From Mytilus galloprovincialis (taxonomy: Eukaryota; Mollusca; Bivalvia; Mytilida; Mytilidae), in contig NC_134840.1 of NCBI RefSeq assembly GCF_965363235.1, positions 91,648,416-91,712,415 of the forward strand: DNA of 64,000 nucleotides, written 5' to 3'. This document shows positions 50,401 to 57,447 of this stretch, one piece after another. Within the stretch, counting starts at the first letter, position 1; each line of letters opens with the position of its first letter. The notes under the pieces were generated by a model. The model did no database searches, was not told where the DNA came from, and worked only from the letters and a program-made list of their open reading frames with translations. A program made the translations under genes and the position numbers.

Positions 50401-53400
50401 TTCAGTGTCTGAAGTATCATGGAGGAAATCCTTTTATTGGAAACAAACCTTTAAAAAATATAATTTCCGGAATGTCCTATATTAAAAACTTTTTCAAGAA
50501 ATGATTGCTTAATGTTCTGTTATAAATTACTATGTACTAGCAAGTGATACAACAGTTCTACATGGTGTCTTTTAAAACCAGCTAATTTCTTAAGAACAGT
50601 GGCTGATGCATCTTGTACTTTACCATTAGACAGTTGATGTGACAGATTTATATAACCTGTAGCGTTCTAAACCATTGCACTCTACAGATGTTATTGCCAA
50701 GGCAGATTGATTCCATTTAAACCATACCAATTTATGTCAATGGAATTGATTTTGCTATCATTACAAAAAACAGTTGCAGATGTAAAATTGCATAAATGTT
50801 TGTCACTGTATGAAAAGTATTCTTTACAAAAGTATGACATCTTGATCTTGTGAAGTCTGTAATTTATTTTATTTTTATATAATTTTTTTATAGGCTAAAG
50901 GTTTGTGTGATATTTCCGCAGCAGACACACAAATTCCAATCAGAACCGCTTCAAGTGAGCTGGGAACACAACTCAAGCATAACAGAAACCGTAGAACAAT
51001 GGGTGGAGACCTAAACGATCAAGTCCTACAAGTGAAAGAACAACTTCTTATTTCAATGAATATTTTTAGCACTCTTTCTGAAGATATTTGTGAGCAAAAA
51101 CTATTTTATGACCAGGATCCAGATAGTAATACCTGTTGGAATGGTACTTTGGTTGGCAGGTAATTTTAACTACTATATATATTAATTGCATATGAATAAA
51201 GAAGGATGTGAGGATAGATTTAAATGAGACTGCAACACAACAAAGATTACCTAACCTTTATATCTTAAGAATACCAAAAGTCACTAAACCTTTGTACTCT
51301 GTGGTCTGGTGGTATCTTGCTAGCTTTGAGTATAGGCGGCCAAGGGATCAATTCCCTACTGGTTAAAAACAACGAAAGACTTGAAATTGGCATTTGCTGC
51401 TTCTCAAATTAGCATGAAGCAAGATGAAGAGTAAGAGGAAAGAGTAGTCTGTTTGTACAAAGCAGGGTGTAAATTCATATCGCATTATCATGTTCTCAGC
51501 CTGAATATGCGTTTGCTACTAGAAGTTAAAGACTACTACTTAAAGTTAACCCCCATAACTAAAGATACATTTATATGTGAAGGAATTCAATACTTAGGAA
51601 TTAACTATTATGTTAGAAGGTTAATAGAAAGTTAATGCTGATCTTGTCAGTTTGGAACATGGTTATTAACTGTCTGGTGAATATTCCAGTTCAAACCTAC
51701 ATCAATGCTTGCTTGATCAACTGGTAACCTAATTCATTTACTATTTGAACACAAATTTGAATGTCAAAAGGGATTCTCTACCAATTTTCACATTGAGATA
51801 TATTCATCAAATAGTTATTTTTACATTTATCTAAATAGGTTTGGAATATATCTAGTCTTTTATGAAATTCTCAGGAGAAAAAGTGATAAGCAAGAATGAA
51901 ATTGTTTTTGAGATATCTTTGGACTCCAGGGAACAAAACAGGAGACAGCACTTATCTTTGTTTTATGGAATTTTGTTAGATGTCGTCTGCTGAAGACGTT
52001 GTTGATTGACAAAAAATTATCTAATTTGGGAATACAGGAATTAAGTAATATCAACATTTTTCCATTAGTTGCATTCTTTACATGATATTTTGAGGAGTTT
52101 ATTCTGTTCTATTTTAGATTCACTGGTAATATAGAGCATCTTAAAGCATTTACCACGTCAGAGATGGATGTGGACCCACAATTAATAACAATGAGAGACA
52201 AACTGTCATTGACGAGAAATGTAAGTGACAATGTTATTATAAAAATGTATTAATAGAGATTGTATCAGAAATAATTATACACTACTGATATAAATGCTGA
52301 TATTTATCATAAGTTACACTTCATTCCTTTTGTCTTATATCAAGGTCCATTGTATTTGTGAGGAATTGAGGTTTGGTAACTAGGACACCAGGGAAAGATA
52401 ACTGGATGGCTTTCAAAATGCACTTAATGTAACCCAATCATGTTTGAAAAAACCAACCCTCCTCTCACATAAGACAGCAGTGTAACAGAACAACATAAGA
52501 ACAAACTATAAAATGAGTTGAAAAAAACATATATAACAATACACAGACCAGACATGGCAGGGTATTTGTTTATATCCTTAAAAAGAAAATAGACCATATT
52601 AGTTCTTATGTTGTACTGATACACCCAGGTTAAGGGAGGGTTGGGATCCCTCTAACATCTAGGTACAATGACCTATAGTTGTTGATTTCTGTGTCATTTG
52701 TTCTCTTGTGGAGAGAAAAATGTCTCATTGCCAAACATACCACATCTTTTCTTTTTTATGTATTCGTTGATTAAGAAAAGAAAAAAATGGCAATTTAAGT
52801 TATAGTCATCAATAAAAAGCCAATAATCTTCATCCGAAGTGTCAGAAAAGACAGTGGTTGTTTAACATTTCTGGAATATTTGGGATAATAGAAAATCAGT
52901 TTTGTCCTAATGTCATTCTAGCAAGTCTTCATGGGTTAAAATCGATCAGAAGCCTGGAGATGATTATATAATACTGATTAAAGAAAAATAACCAATTTAA
53001 ACTTTTAAGCCATAATGTGCCTTGAAAATTACTTTTAAATTATATGCCCACAATAGAAATTGAACCAAAACATTGGCCTTAATGTCAGTGACCCTGTTTG
53101 ATTGAGATTTGTAATATACTGATTCATGGATAAATAAATACCTATGTTTTGACTATTTTATTGTAAATCCTCTGATTGATATCAAAACAACTGATACAGA
53201 TTAAAAAGATAAAATGCACATCTAGGTAATATATCTATAATGTAGTTTATACTACTGTTGTATATATATTGTTATGACATTTGAATGATGGAGGTTAAAA
53301 AATAAACTTGTCAGAACCATGGGATACAATATGGTTGGGATCTGTAGGCATTGCCATGGAAGATAACCCATGCTGACACTTCTAAAAAAAATTATTCAAG

Positions 53401-56400
53401 CTCCGTTTTTTCTTCTCTGAACTTCGATCTATTTCTGATAACTGACAGTATTGCCTGATTGAAATCAAGTTTAAACGTTGCAAATGGTTTTTATGGAAAA
53501 CAGATTGATTTTGTTTATAAATATCAATCACTACACTTTATTATTTTTTCAGTTACAATATTGTTATGGAAATCATCTTTCATTAGAAAATCATTGTGAA
53601 ATTCAATATTCCAGTTAATGTTTAGAAATTATTTATCGGTCCCGGGTGAAGTATTAAAGAAAACATGGTAAACTAAAGTCTTCAGTATGAAATAGTATTT
53701 CCTCTTGAGTATTTAAACTAAAACCAATGAATGATCAAAATGGGATGAAAGTTTTATGGATTCTTTGTTGTCAGTGCATAATGTTGACAGACCAGTTGGT
53801 TTATTACAATTGATTGCACACAATTTTAAATAACAAATTTCAATATTTGCAGACGTCAACGGTTGAATTGACTGTGTGCAAATTAATTAATAATTACTTG
53901 TTCTATTGAATTTGAAAAAGAATTTTATGAAGTATAAGAATTTATGATAGATGTCAAAAAGTTCAGATATAATACAGTTTATCTTTTCAATTTAATTCAT
54001 ATTTAATTATGAATTTTAAGCAAACAACAGTTAATCATTCATATCTAATTAGCATAACCATCAAAATCTGCAGCTGTTCCATATGCTCAGACAAAACAAC
54101 AGATTTTTAATGGAGCACCAAAAATTCCAGAATTTTCTAATCAGAATATGGATTTCAAATGAATTTCATATTATCCTCTTGTGATGTTACATTTGTGCAA
54201 AAAATTAGTTATCAAAAATCAAAGTAACTATGGGAGATTAATTATAAGAAAACATGCAGGTTGTGGTGCAGTTTTGCAGATAAATGAGTTTTCCAAAAGT
54301 ATAATTAGGCGTTGCTAGACAAATTTGACTTAAAGTATTGATTTTTTTTTTTTTAAATTTCTTTTGGATTGATTTGTCCTCAAATTTGACTAGGTAAACA
54401 TTTTGTTTTTCAGTTTGTCTTCTGTGTGGAAGACAGCTGTTTCATTGAGATAAAGAAATATAATTACTTGTCTTTCCCTTTGCTCTTGGTTTTCTGTATT
54501 TTCGGTGTGTTGCTGTAAGGATTTGGTGTGTTGTATACAAAAAAAAAAAAACAAGTGAAACTGCGAGCTACTGCTCACTGATGATACCCCCGCCGCAAGT
54601 GGATAATATTAATAGTGTAAAAATATGCAAGTGTTCGGTAAACAGGAAGTTGTCGAGTGATGAATCTGAAAACGCATCACACAGTATAGCTGACTTATAA
54701 AAATCCTGAAACCAAATTTCAGAAATCCTTGTATTGTAGTTCCTGAGAAAAATATGACGAAAATTTTTAACTTGGTTATCATGTGTAAAATCATACAAGT
54801 GTTCGGTAAACAGGAAGTTGTCGAGTGATGAATCTGAAAACGCATCACACGGTATAGCTGACTTATATAAATCCTGAAACCAAATTTCAGAAATCCTTGT
54901 ATTGTAGTTCCTGAGAAAAATGTGACGAAAATTTTCAACTTGGCTATCATGTGTAAAATCATACAAGTGTTCCGTAAACAGGAAGTTGTCGAGTGATGAA
55001 TCTGAAAACGCATCACACGGTATAGCTGACTTATATAAATCCTGAAACCAAATTTCAGAAATCCTTGTATTGTAGTTCCTGAGAAAAATGTGACGAAAAT
55101 TTTCAATTTGGCTGTCATGTGTAAAATCAGACAAGTGTTCGATAAACAGGAAGTTGTCAAGTGATGAATCTGAAAACGCATCACACGGTATGGCTGACAT
55201 ATATAAATGTTGATACCAAATTACAGAAAGGGTGGATGTGTAGTTCCTGAGAAAAATGTGACGAAAGTTTCATGGGACGGACTGACTGACGGACTGATGG
55301 ACGGACGGACGGACTGACGGACGGACTGACAGACAGAGGTAAAACAGTATACCCCCCCTTTTTTAAAGCGGGGGTATAAAAAAAAAAATTTCCTTCAGTA
55401 CTTTCAGATGAACAAATTTGAATAGATAAACATTTTTAGTTTTAGTACAACTTGACTCACAAAATACTTTTCTTAAGTTGTTTACAAATTTGAATATTTT
55501 TATTTATTTATTTGCAGACGTTAGATACAGAACATCAAGAATACTCAATGATGTCAGATTCTTCAATTTTCAAGTATGGTAGCGGTGATGGAGGTATAAA
55601 TGATGGTGGAGGCATCGTTCTAGAGACAGATGATGAGGATTTGAATGGATCGGGAAGTGGGAGTGGGGATGGAAGTGGTCAAACACCGAGCCCAATTGAT
55701 GTCACCCTTGCACCAAGTAAGACAAGTTTAGAGCTGTTTAGAATTACATATCCTGTTAAAGTACATTTTAGTGTTGTTTCAAATTTTTATGGTTATGGAC
55801 AAATCTGTGGTTTAGGGATTTGTGAATTGCCTGGCAGTTATAGACTTTGATCATTGTAAATCAATATAGAGATGTGTATACTAAACTTGGATATAAAATT
55901 TGGGGTTTATTATAGCTGTGAAATAACAAAAAAAAGTGTTTGCCTTCAATCTTCACTACGAATATTGTACATATAGCAATGCATTTCTAAATGCAGTAAC
56001 TTAGTTGAAAACCTGATTCAGTTCAAGTTCATTCTCACTTGCTTCAAAACTTTGGAGCTTACTTTATACAAAGTCTTATCTTTTTTGTTAATTTGACATA
56101 ATTCTACTCTCGGCTACACCTTAATTCTACTGATAACGTCTAGGGTGGAAATGCAACTACCCACCACTGGGAAAAAACATCAAATATCAAATGAAAAAGT
56201 GTCATACAGTTTCTGTATTTTCCCTCTCACAGACAAGAACAAGAATTAGATAATTTCACAGTTGCTATACAAATATCATGCAGGCATAGAGATGTTTAAT
56301 GTTTGTTTCGAAGCATGTTAGATCTTCTGTTTAATCAATGACAATTTACTTGTTATTCATTCTGTATCATATGTGATGTTTCATGTGTAAAACATGGCTT

Positions 56401-57230
56401 TGAAAAAAAAGATAAATTATTGGTTTCCCGCTAATTCTAAATAAACCAGCACTTTTTTTTCTTTTCCTTTTTTTGAGAACACATCAGGACAACAAACAAA
56501 AAACAAGCAAACAACCTTCATTTAATCATAACATATGTTTGAAGTTGATCATTTTTATGTATAATTAGGTGTAATTACCAGAACATGGTTTTATTACTAT
56601 GAGACATGTAATGCCAGCGAGTGTTCTATTTACAGTTTATTAACAATTAATAATTCGTCAGTCTCAATATCTGTAAACTTAGCTAAAGGAAGTATTAATT
56701 AGGAATTTTTATATAAATAGTTGTATTTGGGGAAAGGGTAGGGGTCACATGGAGAGAAGTTTTTCTTAAAATTGTAACTTAAGAAATCATTAAAGATTTA
56801 TGCATAATAATATTAAATTTAAGTTGATGCAAAATATTTACAATAAAATCTGTCTTTAAATAGTCATCAAAATTTTGGATTTGAAAGGTGTTCTATTTTC
56901 ACAGTTTTAAAGAAGAAAGAATATTCTCGTAGACAAATTTTGTGTTAACATAGGTTAAATGATTCAAGAATATTCACAATTTGTCCTTATATCATTGTAG
57001 AAAAAAATCCCATTTACATAAGGTTGATGTAGATAGGATTCATTGTTCTTAATCTTTAGTTGACAAAGTAATAAATTCAACTAGATTTTTAATGGATGTT
57101 GTCTTTATTTGTAGCCAAAAGCTTCAACAAACCTCCAAATAGAAATCAACGGCCTGAAAGTTCTGCCAGTTCAGTTTCTGTTTCCATGGTGATGGCTATT
57201 CTGACAGTTATAACAACATTGATATTATGA
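23270..57230 (+). CDS. GPC3/5-like (dally): Glypican, GPC3/GPC5 (dally) class, seven coding exons
   Basis: Join 23270-23426, 26043-26219, 44148-44851, 50894-51159, 52118-52220, 55518-55716 and 57115-57230: 1722 nt, 573 residues. All introns are GT-AG and the phases agree. Glypicans are GPI-anchored heparan sulfate proteoglycans that modulate Wnt, Hedgehog, BMP and FGF signalling. Residues 1-24 are a signal peptide (cut near ILA/EK). The 14 family cysteines are at 28, 59, 71, 72, 197, 254, 264, 267, 276, 280, 287, 351, 412 and 427. A furin-type RNRR lies at 377-380, the conserved CWNG at 427-430, and Ser-Gly heparan sulfate sites at 491, 514, 516, 518 and 522 beside an acidic stretch. The hydrophobic C-terminus (about 556-573) is a GPI signal. 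Similarity in VLSLVVEAINLTD (234-246) and CCSKASEQQYVIAA (71-84) points to GPC3/5 rather than GPC1/2/4/6; this is my judgement from memory, without an alignment. Predicted N-glycosylation motifs include NKT, NIS, NLT, NAS, NET and NGT. The length is normal and I see no defects. Confidence 0.95.
24510..24788 (+). repeat. CTTTCTCC polypyrimidine minisatellite
   Basis: Tandem variants of CTCCTTTCTCC and ACCCCCTTTCTCC fill both flanks of the tract. They are interrupted at 24575-24650 by an AT-rich stretch with inverted TCTCCTTTT and AAAAGGAGA. The long pyrimidine strand is prone to triplex (H-DNA) formation. Confidence 0.85.
24931..25197 (+). repeat. 133-bp tandem duplication in intron 1
   Basis: Two adjacent copies starting ATTGATTTGAGTCCC lie 133 bp apart. 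They are identical except for one C/T difference (AGTCCCCCTTG versus AGTCTCCCTTG), so the duplication is recent. Confidence 0.92.
25503..25570 (+). repeat. Mytilus dispersed repeat, GAAGATGTGGTAT family
   Basis: GAAGATGTGGTATGATTG is followed by TAATGAGACAACTCTTCAC, then AGAGTCCTAATGACACAA. This is the head of the repeat whose complement ends other copies. Truncated copy. Confidence 0.7.
26043..26219 (+). CDS. Glypican exon 2 (residues 53-111)
   Basis: This exon encodes the N-lobe start, with C59 and the CC pair 71-72 followed by SEQQYVIAAKKYL, which parallels the EERYQIAA segment of GPC5. Acceptor CTTGTAG/AT and donor GAAG/GTAAGT. Its 177 nt keep phase 1. Confidence 0.93.
26330..26440 (-). 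repeat. Mytilus dispersed repeat, complementary orientation
   Basis: The order of blocks AGGCTTTGTGTTGAAGGCC, CCTTGACCTATAATGG, GGATGGAGAGTTGTCTCATT, GGCACTCATACCACATCTTC is the reverse complement of the copy starting at 26611, 170 bp away. The two copies form an inverted pair. Confidence 0.8.
26611..26890 (+). repeat. Mytilus dispersed repeat, longest copy
   Basis: The copy starts CAAGAAGATGTGGTATTAG and runs through TCTTCAACACAAAGCCTTGG, AGGCCCCAAAAATGAC and AAACAGGAAAACCAACAG to about 26890. The chance 109-codon reading frame at 26750 lies in this repeat. I recognise the sequence as a very abundant mussel interspersed repeat; its class (SINE or other) I cannot settle. Confidence 0.8.
27084..27138 (+). 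repeat. 20-bp minisatellite, three copies
   Basis: AAATACACATTTAAATAAAA is repeated three times, the last partial. Confidence 0.9.
27690..27775 (-). repeat. Mytilus dispersed repeat tail
   Basis: Ends GGATACTTGTCTCATTGGC, TGTCATACCACATCTTATT, the same tail as 26330. Preceded by CCTCGTCCTTTGGTCTCTG, so it represents a different subfamily head. Confidence 0.7.
29021..29120 (-). repeat. Mytilus dispersed repeat copy
   Basis: TGAAGGCCATACCTTGACC, TGTAATGGTCTAC and GGATGGAGAGTTGTCTCATT occur in the same order as at 26330, with a few substitutions. Confidence 0.78.
30650..30931. mobile_element. 282-bp MITE with perfect 36-bp inverted ends and TTA target duplication
   Basis: The left end 30650-30685 (GGCAGCAACCATTTGATTTT, then CTG8 type G-run, then CTATGG) is exactly complementary to 30896-30931. 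TTA flanks both ends (30647-30649 and 30932-30934). A 3-bp TWA duplication and a GG-start inverted repeat are typical of the PIF/Harbinger superfamily, which I infer. The interior is not a transposase. It is a degenerate repeat of short blocks (GAAAACAA followed by seven to ten T, then C). Perfect ends including an 8-base G/C run indicate a young copy. Confidence 0.9.
32870..32935 (-). repeat. Mytilus dispersed repeat tail, other subfamily
   Basis: GGTTGCTGTGTCGTTGACATTC, shown here only in part, runs into CCCCACGTCTTCTTTTATTC. The same arrangement (GGTTGGTGTCTTCTTGACATT, then ACCCCACACCTTC) occurs near 45290. Confidence 0.6.
36494..37858 (+). mobile_element. Pearl-like element: hairpin, (TCCG)n, about 170-bp tandem repeats
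   Basis: It starts with GGGCCCCGC (36494-36502), part of hairpin-forming GCCGACGGCGGGTCGCCC, and ends with the exact complement GCGGGGCCC (37850-37858). A (TCCG)n tract at about 36536-36614 is followed by four or more repeats of about 170 bp with the landmark CACCAGAGGGTGTGTCAT (near 36698, 36866, 37036, 37207) and GTCAAAGGTCAAGGTC. After about 37440 the repeats decay, including a short exact duplication of CTACCTCTCGAGAACCATT. Pearl elements of bivalves are known for a tandem core of about 160 bp plus a tetranucleotide tract; they are thought to be non-autonomous Helitron relatives. No coding capacity. Confidence 0.75.
39701..39830 (+). repeat. Degenerate CTTCAAAGATGAAA tandem repeat
   Basis: About five variants of ACTTCAAAGATGAAAATATT plus TTTGTC occur at 33-36 bp spacing. 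Confidence 0.7.
39971..41878 (+). mobile_element. Pearl-like element with three 500-bp repeats (AGCTCACCTG family)
   Basis: The left end is a hairpin: GCTCACCTGTCC, loop, GGGACAAGTGAGC (39972-40000). A (CGTCCGT)n-like tract follows at 40018-40075. Three direct repeats of roughly 510 bp begin at about 40095, 40599 and 41095 (TCCTCTGAAACTACTGGGCC). The last is followed by a diverged fourth start at 41598. The right end is GGTGAGCGATTCAGGCTC with TTGAGAGCCTC, whose GTGAGC complements the left GCTCAC. This is a very common bivalve interspersed sequence. Some frames show phrases such as WSVDPFRSYCPL repeated, but stops are frequent and I see no gene. Confidence 0.8.
42023..42420 (+). repeat. 28-bp minisatellite (CATAAATTACAATGTTTTCT...)
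   Basis: Four almost exact 28-bp copies start at 42023, 42051, 42079 and 42107. Increasingly diverged copies follow to about 42420, still recognisable by ATTACAA and TTTTCTTGTTTC. The order runs from uniform to degenerate, left to right. It directly follows the pearl-like element. Confidence 0.88.
44148..44851 (+). CDS. Glypican exon 3 (residues 112-346)
   Basis: The large central exon (704 nt) carries seven cysteines. C254, the CSRC pair 264/267, C276, C280 and C287 build the conserved block written in vertebrates as CxxCxGL..PCxxYC...GC. Acceptor TTTTACAG/AA (44147/44148) and donor AATGTT/GTAAGT. The open frame begins earlier at 44072 and runs past the donor to 44890, but these extensions are intronic. 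Intron 3 is phase 0. Confidence 0.95.
45010..45330 (+). repeat. Mytilus GTGGGGTTCATGTTGCT dispersed repeat
   Basis: ATGCTGGTGCCAAATGTGGA, GCAGGATCTGCTTACCCTTC, AGAGCACCC, GTGGGGTTCATGTTGCT and ACATTACCCCACACCTTC occur in the order typical of an abundant mussel repeat that I recognise. The copy is diverged. Confidence 0.75.
46061..46154 (+). repeat. 47-bp tandem duplication
   Basis: Two copies of a unit starting TTAAAAGATATTATG, with two or three mismatches (ACCAATAAGTAG versus ACCAATTAGTAG). Confidence 0.88.
46685..46870 (+). repeat. Second GTGGGGTTCATGTTGCT repeat copy
   Basis: GGTGGGGTTCATGTTGCTCAG, shown in part, is followed by CTTTAGTTTTCTATCTTGTG, CTTGTCTGTTTATTTTTTAG, CCATCAGGTGACGTCAGTTT and AATGTCCCCTTTGTGATTG. 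It overlaps in family with 45010 but keeps more of the 3' part. Confidence 0.75.
47470..47578 (+). repeat. 54-bp tandem duplication
   Basis: Two apparently identical copies of a 54-bp unit starting ATAAGTTTAAAATTG, so the duplication is recent. Confidence 0.9.
47700..47790 (+). repeat. 42-bp duplication
   Basis: Two copies of GATTCTGTTCATTC plus TGAGGCATCAAATTTACATT lie 42 bp apart. The unit is a multiple of three, so the chance frame over it shows a repeated DSVHSxASNLH peptide; nothing else suggests coding. Confidence 0.8.
50894..51159 (+). CDS. Glypican exon 4 (residues 347-435)
   Basis: Holds C351, the furin-type site RNRR (377-380) in the usual hinge between N- and C-terminal parts, a helix with EQLLISMNIFSTL, then C412 and C427 in CWNG. 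Acceptor TTTTTTATAG/GC, donor GGCAG/GTAATT. Intron 4 is in phase 2. Confidence 0.94.
51160..52117 (+). other. Glypican intron 4 (958 bp)
   Basis: AT-rich and non-coding, with no repeat recognised. Confidence 0.75.
52118..52220 (+). CDS. Glypican exon 5 (residues 435-469)
   Basis: Short exon encoding FTGNIEHLKAF..., then DPQLITMRDKLSL, matching the position of the PVVSQIIDKLKHI helix of GPC3/5. Acceptor CTATTTTAG/AT, donor AGAAAT/GTAAGT, phase 0 at the end. It lies outside any long open frame and was found from splice sites and family order. Confidence 0.88.
52670..52760 (-). repeat. Mytilus dispersed repeat tail
   Basis: TAGTTGTTGATTTCTGTGTC, ATTTGTTCTCTTGTGGAGAG and GTCTCATTGCC...ACCACATCTTTTC match the common tail family with a third type of head. 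Confidence 0.72.
54584..55377 (-). mobile_element. Pearl-like element with four 168-bp repeats (ATACCCCCGC ends)
   Basis: Exact 10-bp inverted ends ATACCCCCGC (54584-54593) and GCGGGGGTAT (55368-55377). Read on the minus strand it starts with a hairpin (TATACCCCCGC ... GGGGGGGTATA), then a (TCCG)n tract (plus-strand ACGG/ACTG repeats 55274-55335), then four direct repeats of exactly 168 bp (plus-strand landmarks CAAGTGTTCGG at 54628, 54796, 54964, 55132). Because 168 is divisible by three, two minus-strand frames stay open for about 200 codons, encoding 56-residue repeats around CDAFSDSSLDNFL. I read this as a by-product of the repeat rather than a gene. Confidence 0.82.
55518..55716 (+). CDS. 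Glypican exon 6 (residues 470-535), heparan sulfate attachment
   Basis: The linker to the membrane anchor. Acidic ETDDEDLN is followed by GSGSGSGDGSG, with Ser-Gly dipeptides at 491, 514, 516, 518 and 522; clustered SG beside acidic residues is the xylosyltransferase signal for heparan sulfate. Acceptor TTTGCAG/AC, donor CACCAA/GTAAGA. The open frame beyond 55716 is intron read-through. Confidence 0.93.
55717..57114 (+). other. Glypican intron 6 (1.4 kb)
   Basis: AT-rich and non-coding, with nothing recognised. Confidence 0.75.
57115..57230 (+). CDS. Glypican exon 7 (residues 536-573), GPI-anchor signal
   Basis: Encodes KSFNKPPNRNQRPESSASS, a plausible small-residue omega site at SSAS, then a hydrophobic tail SVSMVMAILTVITTLIL ending directly at TGA (57228-57230). 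This is the expected end of a GPI-anchored protein with no cytoplasmic residues. Acceptor ATTTGTAG/CC. Confidence 0.92.
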
Positions 57231-57447
57231 CAGACGGCAGTTGACTGAAGAGTAAAGAACGGAGTGAGAAACTCGGAATAAAACTTCTATCATGTGATAT
57301 TTGCAATTTTGTTAACTTTATGTATTATTGTAATGTATATGTGCCTTTATACATAACTAATATTAGCAGCATTCTTATAAGTATTTAAAAAAAAGCTTCT
57401 TGTCACACTGTCTTTATATTAACAACATTCTTTGGAAGAAAAATAAA
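57231..57447 (+). promoter_or_regulatory. Glypican 3' UTR start with candidate polyadenylation signals
   Basis: AATAAA occurs at 57277-57282, only 47 nt after the stop, and again at 57442-57447. Either could be used; a much longer 3' UTR cannot be excluded because further AATAAA hexamers occur downstream. Confidence 0.4.

Larger units (their letters stand above)
44852..50893 (+). other. Glypican intron 3 (6.0 kb)
   Basis: Non-coding. Contains dispersed repeats at 45010 and 46685 and three small duplications at 46061, 47470 and 47700. The stretch 47870-50893 shows nothing recognisable. Confidence 0.75.
52221..55517 (+). other. Glypican intron 5 (3.3 kb)
   Basis: Contains a dispersed-repeat tail (52670) and a whole pearl-like element (54584). 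The part 52765-54570 shows nothing recognisable. Confidence 0.75.

Noticed and set aside
54628-55180. Regularly spaced repeats as a CRISPR-like array
   Set aside because: The copies are contiguous 168-bp tandem units without unique spacers, in an animal genome.
54568-55200. Minus-strand repeat protein of 210 residues
   Set aside because: The frame is explained by four 168-bp repeats of a pearl-like element, and a second frame is equally open; kept only as a low-interest finding.
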